In this document: one piece after another, positions 47,601 through 58,059 of the stretch | How the letters are laid out: each line of letters starts with the position of its first letter | How positions within the stretch are numbered: position 1 is the first letter of the stretch | DNA from: Liolophura sinensis | Lineage: Eukaryota > Mollusca > Polyplacophora > Chitonida > Chitonidae | Reading direction: 5' to 3' | Assembly (NCBI RefSeq): GCF_032854445.1 | Contig: NC_088306.1 | Span: 5,020,373 to 5,080,372 of the forward strand | DNA: 60,000 nt | Translations under genes and position numbers: made by a program | The notes under the pieces: model-generated | Seen by the model: the letters and a program-made list of their open reading frames with translations, nothing else | Databases searched by the model: none | Told to the model about the DNA's origin: nothing

Positions 47601-48924
47601 ATTTACATGAGCAGCTGGAATAAAACCCTGACTGTGGTAAACCGACAAGAGGTTGTATTTCATCGGTTACGAGTAACCATTTTCCAGCTTTAAGCATTTA
47701 CATGAGCAGCTGGAATAAAACCCTGACTGTGGTAAACCGACAGGAGGTTGTATTTCATCGGTGATGTGTGACCATTTGCCAGCTATCAGACTGTCGATGT
47801 TGCTATGGGTTTACTCTCAATGCTGTACGCCTTTAATTATATGTTCGAATTTTGATTGATTAGTTGATTAGCAGTACTAAAGAATACTTCATTTATATAT
47901 GGTTGTGGTTAGTTTCTTTCTTGGAGGAAACCAGAGTTTTGGTTTTGAAATGAATTCATCACCGTCGTATAATGACATTGCATATTTGACAGTAGAGGTG
48001 AAAATAAATAAAACACACAGTGTTCTCGGGTTTGAAGTAAACAGATAGGACCAAAAACCTTAATCAAGTGTGTATTCTCACCGTTGATTTACATAATGTT
48101 AACCCATGCTGTATTGTGCAACACATCATCCGAACCAAGTCAGAAAACTGCATTGAATGACCAAGGGTTTTTGAAATAATGATATGACCTTCCAAGAGAC
48201 GCAAGTGAGTGAGTGAGTGCTTGGGGTTTAACGTCGTACTTAATAATTTTTCAGTCATATGACGACGAAGGAATCATTAGGTTGCGTGTGATGTGCCTCC
48301 TCGTTGTAGAACGGATTTCCACCGCTCTTTTGTCTAGTGCTGCCTCACTGAGACACCTTACCGAAGGCAAGTAAGCTGCCCCGCCCGAGTCATTATAATG
48401 ATACGGGTCAACCAGTCGTTCCACTATTCCCATCATGCTGAACGACAAAAGAGGAAGTCACAACTTCTTCTTTTAAAGTCTTAGTTTTAAAGTTACAGGG
48501 GCCAGTCTCACTGATTTTCGGCTGAAGTTGTTTGGGTTGTAAATATTGTCCTCCGTCATCTTCTCCACAACTGTTTGCACAACACCTTTCAAGGTTTACG
48601 TGAATTTTTCCTGTTTAACCTGTAAAGGACATTTTTCATGGCGCGGAAAATATAAAAAACAACTCCCGCCCCCCACTTCATGACTTCAGCAGATTCGGGT
48701 AAAAAAAGCATTAATGCTGGTTACAATTGATTAGAAGGCATCATTACCCAACATCCTATGGACCTATCATATTCAGTAATTATATAAACATAATTACAAC
48801 ATAGTTACAGCTGTAAAAAGAATTTAACAATACCTGTGCCAGTTGGTGGACTAAAGCAAACTATCTGACAAACTGTCAGCAAGATGCGGAAATACAATAA
48901 CGAGAAAGGCTCTTCCTGAAGCAT
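41292..48924 (-). CDS. CTLD-PAN gene 4: secreted one-CTLD protein with PAN/apple domain
   Basis: Four coding exons on the minus strand: 48834-48924, 47118-47312, 44397-44630 and 41292-41617. They join to 846 nt (281 aa plus stop). All introns are phase 1. Order: signal peptide, CTLD, Pro-rich linker, PAN-like domain. The CTLD has EPK at the EPN/QPD position (KTGEPKW) and WIS for WND; the long-loop Cys pair is absent. The protein is the same length as gene 2 but closest to gene 3 in sequence. Introns are expanded by SINEs, MITEs and a 92-bp tandem repeat. Likely function: extracellular recognition, inferred from domains only. Confidence 0.8.
41800..41885 (-). mobile_element. decayed SINE (AAATAAATA-tailed) fragment
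   Basis: ACTGGTTGTTGTTGAATTCT, GTTTCACATTTACGTCGGCG and GGAGGAAGCTAGCA blocks, with large deletions. Confidence 0.5.
42040..42240 (+). mobile_element. decayed SINE of the ACTC-tailed type
   Basis: GTGTCAGTATAATGTGACTG, then TCCTCGTCGTCATGCGGCTG, AAAATTGTTAAATACGATAT and a CATACATACACAC tail. Confidence 0.55.
42304..42343. repeat. 19-bp tandem duplication
   Basis: ATCAAGGACCTGGCACTAT occurs twice in direct succession, in gene 4 intron 3. Confidence 0.9.
44397..44630 (-). CDS. gene 4 exon 3: C-terminal half of CTLD with EPK
   Basis: The acceptor is CTCCTTTCAG and the donor GTGAGT, phase 1. Encodes MDYWLGLVK, WKWSDPNQSPMVYNKW, GEPKWSD, NDFWISTHV and the terminal Cys in MFCEY. Confidence 0.82.
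44749..45014 (-). mobile_element. full-length SINE (AAATAAATA-tailed)
   Basis: Complete from tail to tRNA-like head, which ends GGGGCCTCCGTGGCTCAGTT on minus. Very well preserved. In gene 4 intron 2. Confidence 0.92.
45754..46017. mobile_element. palindromic MITE, best copy
   Basis: Terminal inverted repeats of about 70 bp. The left end reads AATCAATCTGTTAATTTTAG and the right end is the inverse of CAAAATTGATCTGTTAATTT; both continue into CAGAAAGTCTRTTGTCYGAG. No coding capacity. In gene 4 intron 2. Confidence 0.8.
46018..46805. mobile_element. non-autonomous DNA transposon with about 22-bp inverted ends
   Basis: The left end TACCGTAAAGTACTTATTAT and the right end, reverse-complemented TACTGTGAAGAACTTAATAT, match with few changes. 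Both ends continue into TTCGC-rich DNA. A TA duplication is possible at both borders (Tc1/mariner-like), but the class is inferred. It abuts the MITE at 45754. Confidence 0.6.
47118..47312 (-). CDS. gene 4 exon 2: N-terminal half of CTLD
   Basis: The acceptor is CTTATTTCAG and the donor GTGAGT, phase 1. Encodes IPEPLCFLLRDIRMQY, then NACATLNEGRLINMQ. Shares ACATLNEGRL with gene 3. Confidence 0.8.
47342..47800. repeat. tandem 92-bp repeat, about five units
   Basis: Units run GAGGCCGTATTTCACCGGTT, TAACCATTTTCCAGC, TTTAAGCATTTACGTGAGCA and GCTGGAATAA. They are nearly identical and lie directly after the gene 4 exon 2 acceptor, in intron 1. A locally amplified form of a repeat dispersed elsewhere. 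Confidence 0.9.
47853..47942 (-). mobile_element. decayed SINE (AAATAAATA-tailed) fragment
   Basis: GATTAGCAGTACTAAAGAAT, CTTCATTTATATATGG and GGAGGAAACCAGAG blocks. Confidence 0.45.
48206..48485 (-). mobile_element. SINE with ACTC tail, head missing
   Basis: The complete body, from tail GAGTGAGTGAGTG to GAGGAAGTCACAACTTC, in minus orientation; lacks the tRNA-like head seen at 1300-1372. In gene 4 intron 1. Confidence 0.9.
48834..48924 (-). CDS. gene 4 exon 1: signal peptide
   Basis: 30 codons plus one base: MLQEEPFSLLYFRILLTVCQ, IVCF, then PPTGT. The donor is ACAG-GTATTG, phase 1. The hydrophobic stretch is interrupted by one Arg but remains signal-like. Confidence 0.72.
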
Positions 48925-49110
48925 GTTGCTAGTCCAGACGAAATTTGGAATCTGAATGTAGAACAATTGTGTATTTGTAATGATGTATGTGTCAGAGAAA
49001 GCCAACGTGTATAAAACACTGACATCGAGCATAGAATTAAACAACGGATTAAACCGCTAATGGGAATGTGCCGCATCGAAATGGAGGTTTCAAGAGGCAT
49101 GTAAATATCT
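48925..49110 (-). promoter_or_regulatory. gene 4 promoter with blocks shared among paralogues
   Basis: GTGTATAAAACAC (plus reading) at 49007-49019 and ACAACGGATTAAACCGCTAA at about 49041-49060, aligned with gene 3 and the orphan exon. The next shared word is GGCATGTAAATATCT, compared with GCACGCAAATATCT in gene 3. Confidence 0.5.
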
Positions 49111-49529
49111 ATATATTCGATCTATTAAAAAACCTTTTGGTGCATCAAAGAAAAGTTTTCGGTAACTTAGGCAGATTAACTGTTTTTGAGGAACAGAGTG
49201 TACATAACGGGATTTACAATCACCTGTATACACAAGTGTGGAACCTCCCCCCCTCCCTAACACACACACTAACAACACGAAGGTTTGTATGGACTATCGC
49301 TGATGTACAAAGAGTGGGCAAACAAGTTAGAATGGTGGAAAAAGAAACAATAGAAAATCGGTTGTTAATAAGACTTCTGGCAAACCATATCGAGAAAAGA
49401 CCGTTCAACAGGACACGATCGTTCCCATATGCTCTTTATGCATGGTTGACGTTACATTCAATAGGGTTTCGTCGCGACATGATCCTGTAGAAAATCTCAA
49501 GCATCCAAACACACATGTACATAGAGTGC

Positions 49530-50130
49530 ATTATAGTATCCAACCCATTACACAGTCCACGACGCTACACAGAATGAAACGATGCACAATTCACAGCGAT
49601 GCGCAATTCACAACGATGCACAATTCACAACGATGCACAATTCACAACGATGCACAATTCACAACAGTTCACACCTCACAATAACACATAATTCACAACG
49701 TTACGCAATGCACGTCTTTACACTGTTAACAATGTTATACAGTTGACAACTTTACACAATTTACAACGTTACAGTCCCCAACGACGCATAATTCACAACG
49801 TTATACATTTCAGATTAATACTCAATCAACAACGACAAGTAATCCACAACGTTACACACTTTACAACAACACACAATTTACAACGTTACACATTTCAGAC
49901 TATCACACAATCCATAACGTTATACTTTTCACAAATTTGCACAGTTTACAACGTTATCGGAAGATAGACCACAGCAATACACAGTCCACAGCGCTACCCA
50001 ATCCATAACGTTATACGGTCCATGACCTTACACAGTTCACAACGATACACACTCCACAACCTTACACAGTCAACAACGTTAAAATTTCACAACGTTAGAT
50101 AGTCAACAAGCTGCACTGTCCCTAAGGTTA
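49530..50130. repeat. 17-bp minisatellite block of macrosatellite unit 0
   Basis: Units like GATGCACAATTCACAAC, homogeneous at 49580-49670 and more diverged after. The same 17-bp period occurs in every unit of the macrosatellite to the right. Confidence 0.9.
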
Positions 50131-50330
50131 CATTTCGAAGCCCTTATTGATTCAGAAGGCTTATTGATTCGGGTATTCCAATCCAGCTCTCCGTGTTTCG
50201 CGAGAGGTTTCATGTGTTCCTGGCGAAGGCCGATAGTTTAATCTAGGCATTCCACCTTTCTTCAGAAAAAAAAGGAGCAACATACTTTTCGCATCTCAGT
50301 TTGAATTCCTTTGTTTTTAGTCATGCCCAG
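50131..50330. repeat. conserved spacer of macrosatellite unit 0, tRNA part deleted
   Basis: ACATTTCGAAG, CCAATCCAGCTCTCCG, TTTAATCTAGGCATTCCACC, then directly GGAGCAACATACTTTT. The tRNA-Ile-like sequence that should lie before GGAGCAACA is missing. Confidence 0.75.
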
Positions 50331-52955
50331 TCCAATCATTAAATGTGAGCGTACTGACAATGTGAAAAAGTCTCTAAATGGCCTTTTATAAGTCGAATCA
50401 TGCGGGAGCCGTTATCCGTTCTAAAGCTGTTCATTTTGATCAGGGAGAAAAAACAACGAAATATTTCATTAGACGAGAAGTTGGTAGGGGCAGAAAGACG
50501 ATTATCAAAAGTATTACTTGTCATAGTGATTCTTCAATATGTCATGAATCTCAGGAAGGTATTGCTAAGTGTATAAGGTCATATTATATGAAATTGTATA
50601 CTGAACAAGATACTGACTCCTCCATTCAAGATGAGTTCTTATCATCGCTTCCGATGTTAAATGAAGATTGTAAAGCTGCCTGCGAAGGCCTTATGACTGA
50701 ACAGGAGTCGTTTTTTGCAGTAAAAAATATGTCTAAAAACCGTTCGCCGGGATGCGACGGTTTGCTACCAGAGTTTTACGTGCAATTTTGGTCCCTGTTT
50801 TCGGGTGTGTTTACAGATGTAGTTAATTACTGTTTTAACTTGGGTAGATTAAGTCATTCACAACGTTCTGGGTTAATCACACTATTATGTAAGGACCTCG
50901 ACAATGCCGAAAGCATAAATAACTGGAGGCCCATTAGCTTACTAAATGTAGATTATACGATTGTTTCTAAAGCAATCGGTTAAAAAATGTGATCGATACA
51001 ATTGTACTTGAGAATCAGACATGTGGAATACCAGGTCGAAGTATTTTTGACAACCTTCACTTATTACGAAATACATATGATTATGTTGAACAAAAAGATG
51101 TAAAAGGATGCTTTCTTAACTTAGACCAGGAGAAAGCCTTTGACAGAGTAGACTGGTCATTTTTGTTCAAATGTTTAAAGAAATTTAACTTCGGACCCGA
51201 CTTTTGTAAGTGGGTGCAATTATTATATACTGATATTACAAGTAATGTTATTGTGAACGGGCACATAACAGAAGAATTTAAACTGAGTCGAGGTGTCGGA
51301 CAGGGTTGTTCTTTGTCACCATTATTGTATGTGTTGTCCTTGAAACGTTGAGGAAATTAATGGTATACGGTTACCCAGCACAAATAAGGAAACAAGAGTG
51401 TCTGCATTTGCAGATGATACGACTGCAATTTTATCTGAAGAGAGTTCTGTTCCGCATGTAATTAAAATAGCAGAAAGTTATGGAAAAGCCTCACGAGGAA
51501 ACCTCAACTTGTTGAAAAGCACGGTTCTTCCCCTTGGTAAATGGGACGAAACTAACGTGCACAGTGGTCGGCTTAACATCACTCCAACTCAAAGATTTGT
51601 GGGGTATTTTTTGGACCAGATCAAACAGAAATCAATTCTGAGCGTGTTTTAAGTAAGGTAAAGAAACATGTATCAACATGGAATGGAAGATATTTGACCC
51701 TACGGGGGAGGTCTATCTTAATTAATACAGTGGCTTTAGCTGTCTTATGGTTTTGTGCACAGTGTACTCTGTTGCTACCTAAATGTGTCAATCAATGTTC
51801 CTAAACTGTGTTCAGATTTTTGTGAGATAACAAGCCGGAAAGTTTGAAGAGAGTTGCCGTACATAATAAAATAGGGAATGGAGGTCTAAACGTACATAAT
51901 ATAGAATATAAAATAACAGCACTTGTTACTCGGCATGTTTTAAAATTAATTCATGGAACAACAGCGGAATGGAAATACTTTGCCATCTGTTGGTTGGGTT
52001 TACCCTTAAGGCATGTTAGTCGTGAATTCTGTCGTTCCAATGTCCCGCATTCTGTCAACATTCCACCTTTTTATAGACTGGCCCTGACCGCCTGGAGAGA
52101 ATTTACAACAGGTGTACAGCAACCTTTAACATAGTGTTCAAGCAGGTGTATTTACGAATATTTTGTAACAAAAATAGTACAATGTCCAAGAGCAATGGTG
52201 TCTACGCCATCATTTGGACTGGGTTAGAATATGGAAAACTGTTTTTTTATCAATTCTTATAATTTGGTCATAATAATTTTATAATTTTCACAATTTGGTC
52301 AATTTCAGTTACAAGTTGGTTCAAAACGCTTTGCCTGTTAAGGAAAAACTTCTTAGGAGAAATGTAGCCACCGATGATTTGTATGTTTTTCTTCCTTGTC
52401 TGAAACTCGGCAACATCTGTTTGTACAATGTAAGATCGTTCAGGATGTGTTTAAAGACTTTAACCGGATATTTATTTTGTATGCGAACTACCTACCAAAT
52501 ATGAACTCGGAATCATTAATTTACAACGTAGTAATTCCACCTTTCACCAGGAAGTTAGAGGGGTGATGGTGTATGTCATATGTGTTCTTCAGATTAGTAT
52601 TTGGTGTGCATGCAACGACATAATATTTCAGAAAAAGGACAGGAATGCTGTTGCCATTGTTAAGGCTGCCAAAGGAATAATGAAAACACGTATTCATGTT
52701 GACTTTTTTCGACAAGACAGGCCATCTTTCGAGAAAATCTGGTGTCCAAACACAGTCTTTTGTAAATTACGGAATGATAAATTAGTGTATTTATTGAAAT
52801 GAGTATGTGTGCAATTGTTCTATTCACAAAGGAGTCATCTTGTCTGTGATATTTTATTTTTATTAAGATTGCTTTGTGATTTCAAAACTTTTTAATAGCC
52901 GGGTATTGTTAAATCTTGTGCATGTGATGACAAATTGGGAATAAATTCAACAATT
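50331..52955 (+). mobile_element. Tx1/L1-type LINE, 5' truncated, with reverse transcriptase remnants
   Basis: Contains most of the reverse-transcriptase region across broken frames (50378-50983, 50989-51351, 51398-51652, and C-terminal parts to 52801). Visible motifs: RSPGCDGLLPEFY, NNWRPISLLNVDY, DQEKAFDRVDW (catalytic Asp), RGVGQGCSLSPLLY and FADDT. A stop after SKAIG and a shift near 51350 inactivate it. The first 5' bases equal position 57452 of the second copy. Its insertion replaced about 85 bp of the macrosatellite spacer, and no clean target duplication is seen. The order of motifs and RSIFDNLHLLR point to the Tx1 branch of the L1 superfamily. Confidence 0.88.
50378..51652 (+). pseudogene. 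LINE reverse transcriptase domain, broken by stops and shifts
   Basis: Three consecutive frames hold fingers/palm motifs in correct order, ending in FADDT at about 51406 and the thumb start. Only the second frame of a LINE (ORF2) normally has this; the endonuclease part is absent here. Non-functional. Confidence 0.85.
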
Positions 52956-53090
52956 TTCAAGAAAAAACAATGGTTACAGGTTCGAACTAATTAATCTCGA
53001 ACTAATTGCGTACCAAATCCACCACGTGTGGAGAGTTATCTTGGACCAAAACGTTTATCAGCCATCGAATTATTTTCTTTGTTTTGCATA
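52956..53090. repeat. macrosatellite spacer resuming after the LINE
   Basis: ATGGTTACAGGTTCGAAC, then ATCTCGAACTAATTGCG and CCACGTGTGGA align with the spacer at 53650-53710, 54330-54380 and 58425-58480. Confidence 0.8.
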
Positions 53091-53798
53091 CTTCACAATG
53101 ATACACGGTCTAAAACGTCACACACTCCACGACGTTACACAGTCTAGAACGTTACACTGTTCCTAACGTTACATTCCGAAGCTGTTTTGGGCTGTTACTG
53201 GTTCAGATGGTTAGAGGGCGCTGGTTGTTGCCACAAGGGGATAGCTGATAAATGAAGTCGCATGTTCCAATCCAGCTCTCCCCGTGTCGTTTGCGGCTTT
53301 AAGTCGAGAGGTTTAGTTTGTAGCTGGTGAAGTTCGACAGTTTAATCCCAACACTCCCATTTCCTTCACCACAGAGAAAAAAGGGCACTAACCTTGGTGT
53401 CAAATTGTTAATAAATTCTGGTTTTACATTTTCCAGTGGCTCCAGTGGCTCAGTCAGTAAGCGCCGTACTTATAGACAGTACCTTTATCTTATGTACCAA
53501 GGTTTGAGGAATGCGGAGGTCGTGAGTTCTATTCTCACCTGGAGCAACATACTTCCGTTTTAGTCATGGACAGTCTGTTTGAGAGCATCTATGGCTGAAC
53601 AGAATTATGGCTCCCACTAACAGGAGGATGTCCACTGGCCGTTGACTAATGGTTACAGGCTAGAAATGATCTCGAACTGCTCACGCACCACCTTTAGGTG
53701 TCCATACATATTTAGAGCCGACTCTAGGAAAAAGGTTTTTAATTAGGTCCAAGTTTTGATAAATGTTAAAAAATTTCAACTTTAGAATACAAAATAAC
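53091..53798. repeat. macrosatellite unit 1
   Basis: Order: 17-bp minisatellite (to about 53170), CGAAGCTGTTTTGG.. spacer, CCAATCCAGCTCTCCCCGT, TTTAATCCCAACACTCCCAT, a tRNA-Ile-like gene (53439-53545), then ATCTATGGCTGAACAGAATT and TTAGAGCCGACTCTAGG. The same order recurs in units 2-4. Confidence 0.85.
53439..53545 (+). pseudogene. tRNA-Ile(UAU)-like, intron-containing, mutated
   Basis: Same layout as 54107-54215 but the D-loop lost two bases (CAGTCAGTAAGCGCCG) and the B box is changed (GAGTTCTATTC). Probably inactive. Confidence 0.75.
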
Positions 53799-54460
53799 GT
53801 TACGGTCCAAAAGGTTGTACAATCCGCAACGATACACACAAAACAATCATACACAGTCTACGACGCTACACAGTCCACGTGTAGATCACTGGTTCGTTTT
53901 CAATAGGGGATCGTTGATAGATCAAATCACATGTTTCAATCCAGCTCTCCCCGTTTCGTCTGCGCTTCCAAGCCGAGAGGTTTAACGTGTAGCCGGTGAA
54001 GTTCGACAGTTTAATCCCAACACTCCCATTTCCCTCACCACAGAGAAAAAACCCTTAAACATTGGTGTCAAGTTCATAACGAATTCCGGTTTTACCTTTC
54101 CCAGTTGCTCCAGTGGCTCAGTCGGTTAGCGCGCCGTACTTATAGACAGTACCTACACCTTGCGTGCCAAGGTTTGAGAAATGCGGAGGTCGTGAGTTCG
54201 ATCCTCACCTGGAGCAACATAATTTTATTTTAGTCAGGGTCAATCTGTTTGAGAGCATGTATGGCTGAACAGAATTATTACTGCCACTAACGGAATGATG
54301 TCCACTAGCCATGGATTATTGGTCACAGGTTCAAATCATCTCGAACTGCTCACGCACCACCGTTACGTGTGGATAGATATCAAGTGCCGATTCTTGGAAC
54401 CCGTTTTGAATTAAGCGGAAATTTTGACAAATGTCACAAAATTTCAGCTTTAGAATACCA
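53799..54460. repeat. macrosatellite unit 2
   Basis: Same element order as unit 1, about 668 bp from tRNA to tRNA, with a shortened minisatellite. Confidence 0.85.
54107..54215 (+). tRNA. tRNA-Ile (anticodon UAU) gene-like sequence with a 36-nt intron
   Basis: Acceptor strands GCTCCAG and CTGGAGC pair perfectly (7 bp), as do T-arm GTGAG/CTCAC and anticodon-stem CCGTA/TGCGG. The anticodon is TAT at 54141-54143. The 36-nt intron (54145-54180) starts one base after the anticodon, the standard position, and tRNA-Ile(UAU) genes are known to carry introns. A box (TGGCTCAGTCGG) and B box (GTTCGATCC) are intact. The D-stem has one T:C mismatch, so function is unproven. It is part of a tandem repeat, which favours an amplified gene or pseudogene family over a lone gene. 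Confidence 0.7.
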
Positions 54461-55105
54461 AATAACGTTACAGTCCCCAAGGTTACACAGTCCACAACGT
54501 TACACAGTCCACAACCTCACACAGTCCACAACGATACACACTTCACAATGATACACACTTCACAATGATACACAGTTTAGGACGGTACACCGTCCACGAC
54601 GATACATAATCCACAACTTTACAAAATCCACAAGTTCACAGGCTTATAATCCACTACGATACAAATCCCCAACAATGCTTAACATTACTTTTCGAAAGTG
54701 TTTTTGTTTCTGACGAGTTATGATGGATAGAGATCACTGGTGCGTTGCCACAAGGAGGTCGTTGATAGATGAAGTCACATGTTCCAATCCAGCTCAGCTC
54801 TCCCTGTTGCGTCTGCGCTTCTAAGTCGAGAGGTTTAGTTTGTAGCCTGTGAAGTTCGATAGTTTAATCCCAACACTCCCATTTCCTTCACCACAGAGAA
54901 CATAGTCCGCGAAACGTTAGTGTCAAGTTCATCAGAAATTCTAGTTTCACATTTTCCAGTTGCTCCAGTGGCTCAGTCGGTTAGCGCGCCGTACTTATAG
55001 ACAGTACCTACACCTTGTGTGCCAAGGTTTGAGAAATGCGGAGGTCGTGAGTTCGATCCTCACCTGGAGCAATATACTTTTATTTGAGTCAGAAGCAATT
55101 TGAGA
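54461..55105. repeat. macrosatellite unit 3, interrupted by a LINE
   Basis: The 17-bp minisatellite (54470-54685) has the clearest units, e.g. TACACAGTCCACAACGT. Then spacer and tRNA (54962-55070). The unit's remainder continues after the LINE at 58345. Confidence 0.85.
54962..55070 (+). tRNA. tRNA-Ile (anticodon UAU) gene-like sequence with intron, second copy
   Basis: Identical to the copy at 54107-54215 except in the intron (TTGTGTG for TTGCGTG). The same stems, anticodon TAT and A and B boxes are present, with the same D-stem mismatch. The exonic identity between copies implies recent duplication, gene conversion or selection. Confidence 0.7.
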
Positions 55106-55342
55106 GCACCTAAGGCTGAGGGGGAGAGTGTGCTAGACGCCGAAGTGAACGGACTTATCCGTGATTCTCTGCTGTTTACACATTTGTGCAACAACAATGC
55201 TTGGTTTTGAGACTGATTTTTTGGTAAACTTGGTGCCCACAGAGCTTGAATTTGGCTAGTGGTTACTGTTGGTGAAGGGCGTGTGCCCCGTTGGATCAGG
55301 TGTGTCCAAGCCCGTGTCCCTTTCGCCTGTAAATAGGCCAAG

Positions 55343-56594
55343 GTGAACTTTGTATCAATCTCTACACGAAGAAGCCCGGTACTTTCTACGACTGTCCAGA
55401 AGGACTTTATTCCTTTTCTGTCAAGTGTGTTAAATATCAATACCGAGCTAAGTTTTCAGAAGAATTATTTAAAGAAACACTTCTATCTCCGCGTGTCTAC
55501 AGTGGCTGGGCATATTGCCCTAGTGAGTAAATCCAATGTTGTTATAAATGGGACGACGTGGTCTATTATGCCAGCGTCGTCAGTTTTCCTGAATCTGACG
55601 GCCCACTGGGCACCAGATGAAATGTCCGATGACACTAACAAGGCAGTTTTGAAACCCTATGGTGGATGCCTGGGTGTGACGAAACCCAGATTTTGCAGAC
55701 CCGGAACTCTCACATGTTCGGGCAGGTATTAGGATTTACAGATTTAAGTGTCACGAAGTTCGATATGTACCAAATTTTATTAATTTCGGTGGTGACATTG
55801 TGATGTTAACCTACCCCGTGCAGACCTATGAATGTCGAAAGTGCGGCCAAAAATCACACAAGGCGCAGAGTGTAGGGCACTGTGGTGTTCTAACTGCGAC
55901 GGTTTTCCCCCCATGAGAATCCACATACAGAGAAGGACTGTACAGATCCATGCCGAATGTGTGACTCAGGGCTTCATATAGTCAGTGACTGTTGTGCCAG
56001 AGCAATGTCGTACGAGGCGCGGGTTAAGGGGAACCTATGCACCAGTATAATAAGGAAGACGCTGTAAAACAAGGTGACGTTGATGTTGACATCAGCGACG
56101 ATGATGACCCATTCAACGCACCCGCTATGGAACTGGTTCAAGACAGCGACGAGATCGAAGACGAAATCGACGGGAATGGTGACGACAGCGGCGATGATGA
56201 CGCCAGTGAGGACAACGACTCTTACAAGGAGATGGACGGCCGGGAGAATACTAAGAACACCGAAGAAGTGGATGTTGGTGATAATGAAACGTCATCCGCT
56301 ATCCCGAGGGTGAAGACTGTGGTTGTGGCTGACGTGCACGCTCCTGACGTGCGCTCACCAGCCTCAGTCGAGGAAAAGCGAGCTAAGGTGGACAATGACA
56401 GTACAGCCGAAAAGACAGCGTTATCTATCCCGCCCAGTTCCCCTCCTACTGATTATGATGGTGTTGATGCCGATCAGTCGTCAGACTGTATGACGCCGAC
56501 TCCATCTCAGGAGGGGGACACCATGCTTCTGGAATTCAGGAAAAGAAAATCGTTTGCTTCTCGTGCGTGGCAGCGAATGAAAAGAGACAAATGA
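55343..56594 (+). pseudogene. LINE ORF1 remnant: zinc-knuckle protein with acidic C-terminal region
   Basis: Frame 55343-55732 (129 codons) is followed, after shifts, by a CCHC-like CRKCGQKSHK and a Cys-rich stretch (CRMCDSGLHIVSDCC). Then comes an intact 185-codon frame (56037-56594) rich in Asp/Glu (VDVDISDDDDP) and ending KRKSFASRAWQRMKRDK. It resembles nucleic-acid-binding ORF1 proteins of L1/Tx1-type elements. Confidence 0.65.
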
Positions 56595-56639
56595 GTTGTA
56601 GGGTAATTCGGACTCTCTTGTTTTTCCACAATGGGTATG

Positions 56640-58059
56640 TACGCTCTACCTTTACCTATTTGTATAATGAGCTTAAATAATATTCGTTTTGGGACTTTAA
56701 ACGTTAATGGTTTATGGGATCCGTCGAAACAAGAACATGTTAAGCAATTTGTTTTCGATTAAGGAATTGATGCACTTTTCTTACAGGAAATACACTTCGA
56801 AAATTATAATGACACTAAATAGTTGCAAATCCTGTGCCATGCAAGGTGGGCGAATTGGTCAAATCGAAGTTGTTGGGTGGAAATAATTATTAGGTATACG
56901 GTAGATTGCATTATATGGAAAGTACAGAGGTGACCTAAAGGTTGGTACATAAGCCTTAGGGTTAAACTCAACAACACTCCTTTAAACCTTGTTTGTGTTT
57001 AATACCCCTAATAATCCGACGGAAAGAAAAGGATTTATTTCTAATTTAGATAATGTGATGCAGGGCAGTGAGTTGGTCATTATTTTAATTGTGTCGAGAG
57101 CATTGTATTAGATAGAGCTGGCTGTGCCACTAATGGAAGGAATGATGGCGTGGACGAAATTAATAATTTGAAAAGAGATTTTGGTATTTGTGATATTTTT
57201 AGGAAACTGCATCCGAGTAAGAATTGTTACACGTGGACTAGGCGCCAGTGTGCCAGTAGATTGGATAGATTTTATACGTTTTCCATGATATTTTCTCTGT
57301 CTGTGCAACTGGTCATGCAGATCTAATAGACAGATGGGAGACATTTAAAAGGGAATGTAAAGACAGAATTCGGAGTTACAATAAGGAGAAATCTATGAAC
57401 AAAAAACGTGATTTGTTGGAACTTGAACAAGAATTAAATGCGTTAAAATCTAGTTCAATCACTAAATGTGAGCGTATTGACAATGTGAAAAACACTCTGA
57501 ATGCCCTTTATAAGTCGAAACATGCAGAGCCGTTATCCGTGCTAAAGCTGTTCATTTTGATCAGGGAGAAAAACCAACCAAATATTTCATTTGACGAGAA
57601 GTTGGTAGGGGCAGAAAGACGATTATCAAAAGTATTATGTTTCATAATGATTCTTCAATATCCCATGAATCTCAGGAAGGTATTGCTAAGTGTATAAGGT
57701 CGTATTGTATGAAATTGTATACTGAACAAGATAATGACTCCTCCATTCAAGATGAGTTCTTATCATCGCTTCCGATGTTAAATGAAGATTGTAAAACTGC
57801 CTGCGAAGGCCTTATGACTGAACAGGAGTCGTTTTTTGTAGTAAAAAATATGTCTAAAAACCGTTCGCCGGGATGCGACGGTTTGCCAGCAGAGTTTTAC
57901 GTGCAATTTTGGTCCCTGTTTTCGGGTGTGTTTACAGATGTAGTTAATCACTGTTTTAACTTGGGTAGATTAAGTCATTCACAACGTTCTGGGTTAATCA
58001 CACTATTATGTAAGGACCCCGACAATGCCGAAAGCATAAAAAAACTGGAGGCCTTTTAG
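56640..58059 (+). pseudogene. LINE ORF2 remnant: endonuclease and first part of reverse transcriptase
   Basis: APE-type endonuclease fragments from MSLNNIRFGTLNVNGLW on, broken by a stop after FVFD. A coiled, charged linker (57395-57697) then RT motifs KNRSPGCDGLPAEFYVQFW and LITLLCKD follow. It stops where the internal deletion begins. Confidence 0.75.

Noticed and set aside
49068-49490. 140-codon plus-strand frame
   Set aside because: Overlaps the gene 4 promoter in antisense, has no recognised domain and no splice or promoter evidence.
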